Source: Physcomitrium patens (lineage: Eukaryota; Streptophyta; Bryopsida; Funariales; Funariaceae). From it: DNA of 64,000 nt. The notes below the pieces were generated by a model. It saw only the letters and a program-made list of their open reading frames with translations. It was not told the origin of the DNA and ran no database searches. Of this stretch, positions 12,230 to 23,850 are shown in pieces. A program made the translations under genes and the position numbers. Numbering within the stretch: the stretch's first letter is position 1; each line of letters starts with the position of its first letter. The stretch is from NCBI RefSeq assembly GCF_000002425.4, contig NC_037262.1, positions 5,865,123-5,929,122 of the forward strand, written 5' to 3'.

Positions 12230-14285
12230 TTTAATACTACACAACGAGCTCAAGAGGTAGAATGGAAGAACTCCTAATTGTGAAATTGTTAGGTTAATTA
12301 AAATATGGGTGTTTGTAATTTAATTAAAATTAACGCCTTCTAAGCAATGGTTACCGATATTAAATTAAAATATCAGATGAAATTCACCTTTACAAAAAGA
12401 GGATAAAAGTAATTAATTAAGTTTTTCTTATTAATTCACAATAAGAACAAAACATTAAGTTTAATTTAAAAGTTAAAAGTTAACATTAAAAGTTAAGTTA
12501 AAAGTTAAAGTTAAAAGTTAAAAATTAAAGTTAAATATTAAATTTAAAAGTTAAAGTTCAAAGTTTAAAAATTTAAGTGAAAATATTAAAAGTTAAAAGT
12601 TAAAAGTTAAAATTTATTAGTCAAAAGTTGAAATGTGGAGATTATGAGTTACTATGAAGATAAAAGTAAAAATAAAATAAGAGGGGTAAAAGCAAAGGTA
12701 CCTTGACAATGCCAAGGATTGAAGGCAGCGACCCCCTTCTACTCCAAAATTCGCCAAACATTTTAATTAGCTCCAAATTTAATATTGCACCAGTTGTTGC
12801 AAGGTTAACTTAAAGACGCTCCTGCCCCAACAAATCTCATTGCAATCTAGTGATCTAGTCGTGAGAATTTCTCCTTTGAAGTTGAGTGATCCAAACTGCC
12901 GCGGCGACCAATTCCCTTCACTTAGAAATTCGCTAAAAATTCAAATTGTCTTCAAATCTAACTAAACTTGTGCCCTTAAAAGCTTAGCTTACAAATCTTA
13001 ATGCTCTCAAAATTTCAAACGAACCCAGTTATTAGGCACTGAGAAATGCCTTCTCAAACTCGATTAATCCAAACTGCGAAGGCAGTCGACCCCCTCACAC
13101 TAAAAATTCACCAGAAATTCAGTTCAACTCCAAATGGAGCGAGCCTTACCTTTTTGGAAAGCTAACAACAAAAGATACAACCACAAAAAAAATCACATTG
13201 GAACTAAAACAATTGAATGACTGATGGAGGGAAATCTGAGGCTCTTGAAACTCTTGGAGAAATTGGGAGGCCAAAGGAGCTATTCACCACAATGAAACGT
13301 GTTTTAAGACCCAATGACTATCATTCACAACTCGAAATCCATGCACACCCACCCAAAAAATTCAAAATGAGATTTAAAATCTAAATGAAATTAAAATTAG
13401 GATTTTTGGCCAAATTTTAGCATAGCTTCGCCCTTCACCAAAAGAGGAGAGAGAGAGGGCTTGGAAAACCAAGCCTCTCTTGTACAATTGAGTGGAGGCT
13501 TGTAGAAGGGTGACTACATCTGCACCCTTGATTTTTCAGATCCCTAATCTAGATCTACGGCCTTCATTCATCTAAGAGCCAATCTCATTATCAAGGCTGA
13601 TGGCCCTTGTAAGTGGTCAAGAAGGCATTTTTTTGTAAATCTAACTTCACTATTGTGTTCAAAACATCTTTTTAAGCTAAGATCGACTACTCACATGCCC
13701 CAATCCATGCTCAATTATAATTTCCATGGAAGTTTTTACTTACAAGGATTTTGGCAATTTTTTTGTGAAATTCTTCAAAATGAGAATTTCATTGCTTCTC
13801 TTGTATTTTGAAGGAGAGGTTGCTGATCTTATTTTCTTCACTCCACGAGGTAAATCTGGTGCCACCATTGCATTAAAGAGACTCCTATTAAGTAGAAGAA
13901 CCACCATGCCGCTTAAATTTACCAAATTTGGAAGAAAAATCTAAAATTACCATTGCTAACTTCCCTAAATCTTTTAGAGAATTATAATTCCAACCCCTAA
14001 ATCATGTGAATGATTATAGACGTACTCATTGGCTTTTAGTCAACCCTTATAGTAATGACTAACAACCTCTAAATTATTAAACTAACTAAGTTGCTATTCT
14101 AATTTTCTAACTCTTGTCACTTTAGTCCTAATTAACCTAATTCAAGAAATTAGGCTATGATTTATACCATAAGGGTTTGTAATCCTAAAAATTCTATAAA
14201 ATTAAATTCTACTTATATAAATCATAATCTAACATATTTAATTATCTTGAAATAGAAAAATAACAAAATTTTAAATTTTAGAATA
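12230..14285. mobile_element. Unidentified insertion in the 2c LTR with repeats of about 178 bp
   Basis: This stretch has no counterpart in the other 2c LTRs. It holds an AT-rich AAAGTTA minisatellite (12465-12640), three degenerate direct repeats spaced about 178 bp (starting near 12712, 12890 and 13068, each with a CCAAACTGC or GGCAGCGAC-like head), and a hairpin near 13450-13480 (GGGCTTGG/CCAAGCC). Possible LTR-type ends are TGTTAG at 12287 and CTAACA at 14234 (1948 bp), but the flanking bases do not match. No coding region is evident. It may be a solo LTR of a fourth family. Confidence 0.45.
12465..12640. repeat. AAAGTTA-type AT-rich minisatellite
   Basis: Imperfect runs of AAAGTTA/AAAAGTTA, with variants such as AAATTAAAGTT, fill about 175 bp. 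It looks like slippage-derived low-complexity DNA inside the unidentified insert. Confidence 0.7.
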
Positions 14286-14419
14286 TAATTGAGAGCTGAC
14301 AGACCTCAAAATTCCCGATCTCCGAATACCATCTTCATTTTTTTTTTCTTTTCTTTTAATTCTGTGAGGTCCCCTATTCTTCCGCCATGGACTCAGAATT
14401 GGAACAACAGGCTGTGCTT

Positions 14420-15160
14420 CTATAGAATTCCCACCTCTAAGAGGATCTTTTCATAGAAAAGACATGTCTCCCGAAACAGCATAAAGAATGGAACAGCTTG
14501 AAATGGAACCAAAGCCTCCGTATTTGGGACCTCATTGGGTTGCCCAACCGAGTTAAGTCTCATACTAGATAAGAAGCCCGTAACAAGACCTAGATTGGAT
14601 GTCCCCGTAATTGGGTCAAATTGGCCCTTCACATCAAGCTCACCCAAATGTTGAATTGGTCCTTTCCCTTTTTGCCGACTCTTGATAAGAATACCTTGAA
14701 CACATTCCACCCAATATATCGAAGAATCTTGAGGATCTCGATTAATTTCCTCAATTTTACCTTGGCTTTGGATCTGCTGATCTCGATTATTGAAATTGAA
14801 TGGAGCATTACATTGCTGATAAGTATGCCCCGACTGCTTGCAATTCCTACACACTGGCACGTAATTGTCACTGGTTATGGAATTGGAACATTCACTAGCA
14901 TAATGACTAATCTGTCTGCAATGGAAACAACAAAGTAGTCTTCTTGTACTCCCATCAGGCATATTAGGTGTCTCCACTGGTATATACCTACTAGGCTTGT
15001 TCCATGTAGGGTTAAAAAATGATCCTGGCGTCCTGTTGGTATGGAGGATAATAGTTCGATGATGTCGGTGGAGCATACGCTGTTATCATGTTCGATGGTA
15101 TAGCTTGCGATAGGGTGACATTAATTGGCCTTTGAATATTGGCAGTGAAATTGGCCATTG
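14420..15160 (-). pseudogene. Family 1 gag-spacer fragment captured inside the 2c LTR
   Basis: Inside this LTR the minus strand encodes a segment of the family 1 polyprotein: RYIPVETPNMP, then two zinc knuckles (CFHCRQISHYASEC and CRNCKQSGHTYQQC), then the linker before the protease. The source is the equivalent part of gag in 27754-29793 (RYIPVETPNIP, CYRCRQIGHYASEC, CGNCKQSGHTYQQC). It is in the sense direction of the host element, as in the other LTR copies. The first pair of family 1 knuckles is absent. Confidence 0.8.
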
Positions 15161-15241
15161 TGTCTAACATCCAAGATGACTAAATATTAATAAATCTTTT
15201 TAATTTATATTTTCATCATATAGTCATGTTACAACACAACA

Positions 15242-16440
15242 TCCACCTTCTCTGAACCCGTGCATCCTCTGGTATGCATCAAATAACCTAGTTGTTGTTT
15301 GATATATAATATATTTTCAAAGTTTTTGTCCAAATCTTCTTCATCACTTTTGCTATCCAAGTCAAATTCATCTTTCTGTTGAAGAATATCTATATCTTCA
15401 CCAAGGTCTTCTATATTTATTTGTGTGTATCTTTGTTTAAATATTTTTACTTGCTTCCCTGCAATTGGTATTTTTAACCTTGTTCCATCTAACTCCCGTG
15501 ATGAGTAAGTTGCATTATCATGAAAAATTGTTACCACATACGGTCCAAACCATCGCTTAAAAAACTTCCCTAAAGTACTATGTTGATTGTCCAAGCTACT
15601 ATCATAGACTAAAACCCAATCACCTTCTTCAATTGCTTTAGGCCTCAATTGATGTTGCTTATCAAATTGTGCCTTGTTTTGTAACCTCACTCTTTTTAAT
15701 CTTTCTAATACTATTTGCATATCTTCCAATCTTTGCTCTAATTATTGAATTCTAATAGCTAGAAGTTCTTTTCTTGTCAATCCATCTTCTCATGGTAGCA
15801 TACTTCAAATATGTATTTTTTCTTCAATTGGCATAATTGATTTTTGACCTATTATAAGCTCAATAGGCATATATCCCATTATTGAGCTATGAGTTGGTCG
15901 ATCAATCCAGAATGCAAATGACAAGAGTCGTGGCCATTCTCTAACCTTCCCATTACAATCTTTATCTAATGCTTTCACAATCAATGGGTGACCACGCTGA
16001 CTTTTTGTATTTCCTTCAAGATTATAAGTAGTAGTTAGTGATAGTTTAATTCCACATCTTTCAAAGAATTCACGAGCTTCTTGTGCATTTAATTCTCCAT
16101 AATTTGCAGTGATTTTTTCTACATATCTGTAGCAGCAAATAACATCTTCAAGCAAAAATCTACAAATTCCTTCCATAGATTTTGTTCTCAATGCTCTTCT
16201 TTTTACTTGATTTGATAAATCTTCACGAGCTAAGACCAAATATCTCATTTGCCATAACCTGATTGGCATAATAACCAAATCAATAATCCATTTAAAATGA
16301 ATAGCTAGAGGATATGTAGGATGAAGACCATCTCAATGTCGTATATTAAAATACGTTTGACAAATTTCACATGACTCTACAAATAAGAACTTATCTCGAT
16401 ACATATTTTTCCACCAATATCATTCCTTAAGTTTAGCAAA
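15242..16440 (-). pseudogene. Integrase of the 2c element
   Basis: The pieces at 15805-16278 and 15229-15729 carry the integrase core (RYLVLAREDLSNQV, then NTKSQRGHPLIVKAL) and the C-terminal GPY/F module (KRWFGPYVV) seen in 36777-38012. The second catalytic Asp is replaced by Tyr (ITANYGELNA) and the catalytic Glu by Gln (KSQRGH), so the protein could not function. Stops interrupt the frame near 15730 and 15800. Confidence 0.75.
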
Positions 16441-16639
16441 AGTAGCCCAAATTCCTCTATGTCCTGTCCATAAATTATCATCAAATCCTTTTAATAAATT
16501 TTGTTTCTCTTTCTTATTGCCTATCACTCTTTGTGGCATTCTAATTCCTTTCTTTGGTCTCTTGCATAAGAATCCTTCTTGAAGAAAAAATCTATATGTT
16601 TTTTTTCTTATTTGTTTAAATTTTTTTGTAGACCAATTT

Positions 16640-18261
16640 TCTTACTTAGTCAAGGTATTCAAGTAATGATCAATATCCAATAATTCTCCTTCATAAAATT
16701 CTTCAAGAAATAGCTTGTCTACTTTGTTAAGATTTGATATTTCATAAAATTTTGATCCAACATCATCAATGTCTTCAACTATTTCGTCTTCTCTTTCATA
16801 TCTTGCTCGAGATAACATATCTGCTACTAAATTATCTTTTCCAACATTATGCTTAAATTCTGAATTTAATGACTTAATATAAGTAATCCATCTTAATATT
16901 GCAATATCTGGTGTTGAAAAATTAGTAATCATTCCAAGTAATGGCAAGAAATCCGTTTCAATTACTACTACTACACCAATCAAATAATCCCTTTCAGCTT
17001 TCATAGCCAAAATAACTCTCCAAAGTTCTCTTTTGACTTGCAAATATGCACGTTGACAAGTACTTAAAACTTTAGCTAGAAATCGAACTACAAATCTATT
17101 TCCACTTGAATCAACTAGACCCACTGCCCATCCAATAGTAATAGGACTAGTATCCACAGTAAGAATTACTTGTCAATTACAGTCATAATCAATTCTTCTT
17201 AAAATTGGAGGTATCACCAATAACATCTTTAGTTTCTCCATTGCTTCAGTATGCTTTCTTTTCCATTTAAATCGATAATCCTTACGTAATAATTCATACA
17301 ATGGATCTGCTATATGAGCATAATGAGGAATCCATATATGATAAAATACACAAGCTCCTAAAAACCTGTGTACTTCTGTTAAAGAATCATATGAATCTTT
17401 CATCCTTTCAATTGCATCAACTTTGCTTGGATCTGGCTCTCTCCCATAAAACCCACACAAATGCCCAACAATAAGAACTTTCTACACTCCAAATGTAGAT
17501 TTTGCTTTTGAAAGTATAAGATGAATCTCTTCAAGGTGAGTTAAAATCTTTTTACAATCTTGTATATGATCAACAATATATTTGCGACAGTCCTTCTCAT
17601 CTAAAGTTTCATCTTTTTCTCTTTTTTTACATCCTTTGATAGGAACATCATCTAAAAAAGCCATAGTTTTTTCAAGAATGAAGTCTCTTAGTACTTTGTT
17701 CATCCCATTCATCATATGTGCAACTGAGTTAGTAGCACCTTGTGGGAGAGTACACATTTTAAGTAATCCTAGTGGCGTTCTCACTATTGTTAGATCTCTA
17801 CTCCCATGCGTAAGTTGAAATTGATCATAACTCGAATATAAATCATCCATTGAATAAATTGCCCTTCTCACAAACACTTCTACAAACTCATCTACTAAAG
17901 ATCCTATACTTGCATTTCTTATAATTACTGCATTCATTGGTTGCATATCTTAAATAAAACGTAATGATCCATTTTTCTTAGGCACCACAAATCAATGACT
18001 AGAATATGGAGCAAAAAAAGGCTCTAAAATTTTTATTTGCATCTTTTCTTTCAATAATTCCACCAATTTAGATGAATGTGCCCTCGGCACGGAAATTGGC
18101 ATTAAGTTTCAAGACACATGAGGTACTATAAAGATAACCATAGGAGCAACAACATTAGGATCTACACATCTCATTTCACGAGACCCAAAGGCAAATGATT
18201 TACCTTGTTTTGTAAGCATTTTTTAAAATATTTAATTTCTATTAGAAATAAAGAACCATTA
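16640..18261 (-). pseudogene. Reverse transcriptase-RNase H of the 2c element
   Basis: The RT palm at 17482-17946 contains LYSSYDQFQL (motif A Asp), RTPLGLLKMCTLPQGATNS and FLDDVPIKGC (YxDD position). The thumb/connection is at 17173-17460 (FLGACVFYHIWIPHYAHIADP) and RNase H at 16642-17157 (VIETDFLPLLGM, DNLVADMLSRARYE). A few stop codons separate the pieces. The family matches 38037-39749 throughout. Confidence 0.8.
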
Positions 18262-19026
18262 TGTGATTATCATTTTACTTATTCTTCAAATTCCTTTTAG
18301 AATAAACATGTATAAGGAAATTCAAACACAGGGAAAGACTAAGCGCATGAGCTTTACTTGTTAGGGTCACTTGATTAACTGTATTGTGAACCACTAAAAC
18401 ACTAAGAAATACTATAATGCTTCCTTCCAATAATAGTACTCCTTCATCAACTAATAACAACAGTGTGTAACCTTGCACTCTTAAAAGACTGCTCAAAATT
18501 CATAAATTCCATCCAACACCAGGAATAACAGACTTCACTTCAACCAATCTGGATTCATAGAATTTTTGTAATCACAGACTTCTTCTTTTGAAACACACAC
18601 ACAACTCTCAATAAACAACAATCATAATCTTCCATCTATAATCAATCTTCCAATAACTTCTCATATAATTCAGTCACTCAATACTCCAATTACATAATCA
18701 ATAACTCATAAATCAATCTCTAATTTATTCCATAGACTCACTTTTTAATATTTAGAAACTATTCATTATTCTTCAACAACAAAAAAACAAAAAAACAAAG
18801 AGGTGGCACCGAGCTTATCCCGGCTCATGACTATCACAGTCTGGCCCCCAAACTAACTTCTATAACTCCTACATACTTACTCCCTATTCCTAGATTCTAA
18901 CTGTAATCCTGTAATTAACCGCTTTTAATAACTAAAACAATCATCCGTCTTCTTGAACTGACTATTCTATGGACTATTAGTCTATTTTACCGATATCTTA
19001 CAGAAAAAATAAATATCTATTCTACA
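18262..19026 (-). repeat. 3' LTR of the family 1 deletion derivative
   Basis: It runs from TGTGATTATC to TATTCTACA and is followed by the PPT complement TAGCTCCACTCCT at 19027. About 765 bp long, it is clearly diverged from the 776-bp LTRs of the full-length copy (for example AACATGTATAAGG for AACCCGTATAGGG). Confidence 0.75.
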
Positions 19027-19169
19027 TAGCTCCACTCCTATTTGTACAGCGTCCTTTCAAATAAACAATTGTTATCTATTTAAAAACTACTTAAAAAAAT
19101 TCTACAAAATTACTATTTCCTCTAGCCCAACCAATTGATCATTTGCTGTATTATCTAATGTGGATTCCA

Positions 19170-19340
19170 TCGATTTTGGTTCTAATTGCAAATCTTCTTC
19201 CTCCTCCATCCGTCCATCAACTCCTTCCTCAACTGGTTTGATAGATCTTCATTATACTTACCCAATTCATGGACTTGAGCCTCTAGTTTTAAGATCTGGA
19301 TATCTCGAAGTTCCAATTATTGTTGTTGCTGACTCATTTA
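19170..19340 (-). pseudogene. Short coiled-coil aORF tail of the family 1 derivative
   Basis: An ATG at 19337 (minus) opens MSQQQQ, then a stop, then LELRDIQILKLEAQ and KYNEDLS, matching the LESQVRELGALNEDLT coiled-coil end of the full aORF. The copy at 48100-48260 begins the same way (MSQQ), so the shortened aORF is an inherited feature of this derivative. A decayed internal PPT (GTGCCCTACTCCT complement, 19485-19497) remains upstream. Confidence 0.5.
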
Positions 19341-19559
19341 TTCTGGAACATCTTCAATCGACACTTGTGATCGGCTTCTCACTGTTAACTCTTAACTGGA
19401 ACTACTACTCTTGAAAATACATGAAATACAAGAAAATGGTACTCTAGCCAACTCAAAAAAATACCACAGAATGACTTTAATTGGTGCCCTACTCCTATTC
19501 TTTTACTACTTGGTGATAATAACAACAAGTTATCTATACTGTCCGTGAAAGGTAATGGT

Positions 19560-21003
19560 AAGTAATCTATCTTGGTGGTTGCATTAAGTTTCTAGAAATC
19601 CTAATAAATTCGGATTTTTCAATTCTTTTTTGGCACCATCATGATTAGAGAAATCCACTCACTATTCGATACCAGATAAATAAAACCAACTGCAAGAAGC
19701 TTGTCTAATTCCTCCTTCACCATGAGAGAATATTTAGGATTAATGCGATGTTGCCTTTGCCATACCGGTTTAGCGTTCTCCTCTAAAATGATACGATGCT
19801 CACAAACATCAGCAGGAATACCCTTTAAATCAGCATAAGTCCAAGCAAAAGCGGACTTATGATGCAAGAAAAATTTTGTCCAACAGGTCAACTCCTGGTC
19901 CGTAATACCTTTGTAGACCTTAATTTTTTATAGCTCTGCTATGGTCACGAAGTTAATAGTTTGACATAAAGATGCAACAGCGATGTTCTATTTTAATCCC
20001 CGCGCTAGTTAAAAATCAGTCGGTAAGTTCGACAGGTGCGAAGTATTGAATCCTGTGTCTAGGACACTAACATGGTAGACATCATACTTGGTCATCCAGT
20101 CAATACTAACATAATCAGAGCTTTCCAAATCCGTCGAATATATCAAGTACTTCTCCAAACCTCCACATTGGTACACCACTCTGGGATGTTGTGCTGCCTC
20201 CACAAGTGCCTCCGTAATTGGTACAATTGCATCATCATTAAATCTAAGCTCATCATTCGACGTCAATTCAGATGATGGCAATTGAGATTCTCTATGATAG
20301 TGTACTAGGTACATTTGTAATACCATTTTATCTCCGTCCTTGCCAATTGTCAAAGTACCCCGATCGCAATCGTTCTTGGCCTTTGCTTGATAAAGCTAGG
20401 GTCGTCCCAATAAATTTGGATATAATTAAGTCGAACATTTTAGCCAAAAGATGATGTAGTCAATTGCATATGCAATACCAATAATTATAGTTTGAACACT
20501 CCGTAAAATATCCATTGGTTTAACTTGGCTTTGATCTGTCATCCGTAATACCAATGTCGTGGATACTAAAAGTTCCAAATCTAAAGCATTCATTGTATCA
20601 ACATTCATTAAATTGACACTAGAACCACCATCGCCTTGAACACAAAAATCATGATACCGTCAATCAAAACATCGATGGTTGGTACTCCTGGATCAAGGTT
20701 CAAATTGACTTCACATACTTCCTTATTACGTTGCCGATGCTGTGTTAACAATGAATTCAATGTAAAACGGTACTCTAGTGCAACCGCTAGAAGTTTCTTC
20801 ATAGAAATAGAAGGCCGAATAGCATCTAGATCTTTCAAAATGTCATAGGATTCCATATTTAGGATAATACCCAATGTCTTCTTTTTTTTCATTAGTTGGA
20901 GTTTAACTTCATGAGATAAGATATTATTTTGCTTTGGACTTGAAATTAGAACAATAGACCGTGCTTTCATGGAATTCACGCCTCTTACAAGATCTTTCAA
21001 CAA
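19560..21003 (-). pseudogene. Protease and RT N-terminus of the family 1 derivative
   Basis: The fragments are MKKLLAVALEYRFTLNSLL (start of the protease domain), a linker resembling the one at 26330-26773 (MYLVHYHRESQLPSSE), and the RT start HRINPKYSLMVKEELDKLL. The RT breaks off after MMVPKKN and a short tail, then joins sequence upstream of the aORF. Numerous stops and shifts mean no product. Confidence 0.7.
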
Positions 21004-21104
21004 AAAGGACGTTTTTTGAAACTGTGTAGAGAACCGTGTTGTACTGTAACTGCTTAGAGTATGTAAAAATAAGGTTAAAATATATCATATGTTAATAAAT
21101 CTAG

Positions 21105-21109
21105 ATGTG
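21105..21109 (+). repeat. Target-site duplication ATGTG, left copy
   Basis: ATGTG at 21105-21109 is repeated exactly at 30763-30767, flanking the full-length family 1 element. A 5-bp duplication is usual for Ty3/gypsy integrases. Confidence 0.9.
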
Positions 21110-21885
21110 TGTAGTTGCTCGTTTTACTTATTCCGGAAGAAACCTCCCAGAATAAACCCGTATAGGGAGATTCGAATACGGGGAATGACTAGTTGCTTGA
21201 GCGTTCACGTTAGGGTCACACAATTAATTACCTCCAATGTATCGTCACTATTTCCATTGTCTAAGCACACAAAAAAACGATAATCTCTCCTTTTACCTTA
21301 TCACTCTCTTCCTTGCAACGATTCAGTCATACCAATAACTGTTATTTCCACCAATATATCTTCACTCTTATAATCTCTAACTGTAATACCTCAACATCAC
21401 AGCTTCAGCACACAATTACCCTCATTCCAATTACTGGAATTCTTCTTACAGAACTACCATTCACATTACAGTGTTTCACACAACCACAGATTCACTCTTT
21501 CTGCTGAACTACATTCAGATTTCAGCATTCAATCTCTCTTCTTCTCATTCAATAACATATAATTCCATTCACACTTTCATTCCATGATTCACTTCACAAT
21601 ATTCAGAAACTCTCAATACTCTTATTTCAAAGAACATAACAACAAAAGAAAAGAGGTAGCACCAAGCTTACCCCGGCTCACACTATCATAGTAATGGCGG
21701 TTTCTTCCTCTCTCTCATCCTCTTTATCCTACCACAAGATACCAACTGCTACATCTCTAATGAAAACTGCTTTTCCTAACTATTCATCCATTTTAACTAC
21801 TGAACTACCTTTCTAACAGTCATCTATTCCTGTTTACACTATAAACTAAGTATCTACAAATCAGTAAATAACTACTTATTCTACA
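21110..21885 (-). repeat. 3' LTR of the full-length family 1 element
   Basis: Plus-strand limits are TGTAGTTGCTC and TTATTCTACA, 776 bp, gap-free against 29987-30762. In element orientation it reads TGTAGAATAAG to GCAACTACA. It contains no coding region. Confidence 0.92.
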
Positions 21886-21898
21886 TAGCCCCACTCCT
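21886..21898 (-). other. 3' polypurine tract of the full-length family 1 element
   Basis: The minus strand reads AGGAGTGGGGCTA immediately before the LTR TGTAGAAT start. Confidence 0.85.
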
Positions 21899-21979
21899 AA
21901 CTATGCAACGTCCTCGCAAACAACCAGTTTGAAATTGAACTGGTGACTCCTTAGCATTTTCCATACTCATTGCTACTGA

Positions 21980-23562
21980 TTACAATTCTAAAGTCACTTC
22001 TTCGTCTTCCCCGTCTGATACATTTATTGGGACTATGTTCAATCTAATCGTTAAATCTTCATTAAGTGCTCCCAATTCACGGACTTGACTTTCCAATTGC
22101 AGAATTCGGGTGTCTTTCGCCTCTAATTGATATTGTTGTTGCTTCACCTTCTGTTCCAATTCGCCAATTGAACCTTCAATTGACCCTTGTGGCCGTCGAA
22201 CACTGACCAATTCTTCCTCCAATTTCTTTGCAACCTCCTTCAGAGTGTTGATCTTCCCTTACATTTCCTCTGTTTTCACTCTGAATTGGTCACTCATCGT
22301 CTTCTTTTCCTGTTCCAAAGTCGCCATCTTCGTCTGGTTCAATTCCAATTGTTGCTTCATTTTCTCAACTTCCAATTTCGATTGATTGAAAGAATTGGAG
22401 AGTTCTTGTTTCTGATGCGCCATTCCGTGGTGAAGGCGCTCTCTTTCCTTTTCCCATGCTTGCTGTTTTACTCCAAGGGCATGCTCCAGTCTCGAATTGG
22501 CTTCTTTGGTGGCCCTATTCATCCGATCTTGTTCCAACAGTTTTTGACGTTGTTCTGCCATTTCCCTCTTACAAGCCACCAATTGCTGCTTAAAATTTGT
22601 GTAATCAACTAATTCGTTTGCCGTCTGCTGCAATTGGGATAATTGTACCAAAAATCGCTCTTTCACACTGTTCTCCTCTAGTGTTCGATGTTGAATGTCC
22701 ACTGGCCTATTGTCTCGCTGAGCCATTGGACCCCTCTCTCGAACACTGATTGGTTCTCTCGCCTGCTGGCTTGTTTCTCCTGGTCTCCATGGAAGTGCCA
22801 ATAAATTGCTCCTCGATTTTGGTAGTACTGGAGCTGCTATCGTCTTCCCTTTCTCCGGCAATGGTTGACTCAACTCATAAACAATTGCAGACTGTATATA
22901 CTTGGAACACAAAAGCGTTGCAATTCTACCCGACCTGCGCTTGTAACTCAACTCTGCATGAATTCTGGTGGCCACGTACGCTGCCCAATTGAACACCATA
23001 CCCTCGAAGGAGCCTATTGTCGCATATAATAATCGTTTAGCCATATACGTCATATGTCTATTTAATCCCAACCTCTTCTGAACGAAGCACATCCACTCCA
23101 TCAATTCTGGTGTAAGTGCATCCGCCATCCGCCATCCTTGATTCCTTTCTAGCGACGTCATAGTTCCTTTAAAATAACTCCCCGGATTGAAGTCTGAAGA
23201 CTCTTCTGCACCAACCGCTAACTCTCCTATTGGTAACTGTAATGCCTTATACAAGGTATTCTCATCAATTCCCAAAGTCCTCCCTTTTACAACACTCGAA
23301 CCATCCTCAGGATCATAGTTCGTCAAGTATTCTTCCAATAGTTCTACATCGATTGATGGTAAATTGTCTACCGCTCGCAGAAAAGGATAAAGCTGCGCAC
23401 TTCTAAAGTCCTTCTGCCGCGTTGCATTCCAGCAAATTTTTAACCGCATGGGTTCTATATTTGTGAGTATACAAAGAGAAAGCTCATCCATATTACTCCT
23501 TGACCTCACCCTTCTACCCTCTTCCTCCTAATCCGAGGCTCTCTTCACCTTCTCCCTCGACA
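21980..23562 (-). pseudogene. aORF of the full-length family 1 element
   Basis: In one minus-strand frame of about 527 codons an ATG at 23562 opens MSREKVKRASD, then there is a TAG, a long open stretch (23509-22259), a TAA at 22259 and the coiled-coil end (22222-21980). Residues about 20-270 form the conserved domain (NYDPEDGSSVV, LTPELMEWMCFVQKRLGLNRH, VFNWAAYVATRIHAEL). The second half is Gln/Glu/Lys-rich coiled coil ending LESQVRELGALNEDLT and an acidic tail. It is homologous to 162-1856 on the opposite strand. No membrane segment or signal peptide is visible. Such extra ORFs downstream of integrase are typical of Tat/Athila elements; the molecular role is unknown. Confidence 0.75.
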
Positions 23563-23667
23563 TTATAAATCTCTGCGTATTCGCACTAATACTATGATTT
23601 ACCGTGAACTCTCCACTAACGAACTATGCTTCAACAATTCTAGACAAAATACTGAAGACAGCTACAC

Positions 23668-23683
23668 AGAGTGCCCCTCTCCT
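23668..23683 (-). other. Internal polypurine tract before the aORF
   Basis: The minus strand reads AGGAGAGGGGCACTCT, about 100 bp upstream of the aORF start, closely resembling the 3' polypurine tract AGGAGTGGGGCTA. The same position holds AGGAGTGGGACTCT in the copy at 68-81. Confidence 0.55.
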
Positions 23684-23850
23684 AACTGTTTATCCAGTTA
23701 TGAAACAAGAATCCCTAATCTTGATTGTTGATGTTCTAATACACTAATCAACCACCATCATTTGCCTCCGATTAGATACTTATGATGGCAGGCAAGTCAT
23801 CATGAACGGCACATCTGCCCCCTCCAATCTTGATAAACTCGCCTCCGAGT

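Larger units (their letters stand above)
11229..15241 (-). repeat. 3' LTR of the large 2c element, interrupted by a roughly 2-kb insert
   Basis: The left part, 11229 to about 12230, matches the 3' end of the 2c LTR (compare 34353-35290). The right part, about 14285-15241, matches its 5' half and ends ACAACACAACA before a PPT-like TCCACCTTCTCT. Between them lies unrelated DNA. The LTR abuts the 2b gag start on the left without a recognisable primer site or a clear target duplication (GTGC left, ACGA at the far end after 44893). Confidence 0.65.
15242..18261 (-). mobile_element. Pol part of the large 2c element (left portion)
   Basis: Minus-strand RT, RNase H and integrase continue the 2c element whose gag and PR are at 31609-34352. 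The RT N-terminus stops at 18261 at a point matching about 39735 of the 2a copy, and coding resumes at 31609 at a point matching about 39966. The two parts therefore belong to one element split by the family 1 complex 18262-31608, with loss of about 230 bp. Confidence 0.75.
18262..21060 (-). mobile_element. Deletion derivative of family 1, 3' part
   Basis: Minus-strand order from the right is protease (20426-21003), linker (20009-20353), the first part of RT (19560-19891), a short aORF tail (19160-19340) and the LTR (18262-19026). The RT core, RNase H, integrase and aORF N-terminus are missing, with the same junctions as in 47151-52786. The copy inserted into the 2c pol at 18257-18261. Its gag and 5' LTR are lost: similarity ends near 21060, just before the full-length family 1 element. 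Confidence 0.75.

Noticed and set aside
12465-12640. Telomere-like repeat
   Set aside because: The unit AAAGTTA does not match plant telomere repeats and is too irregular.
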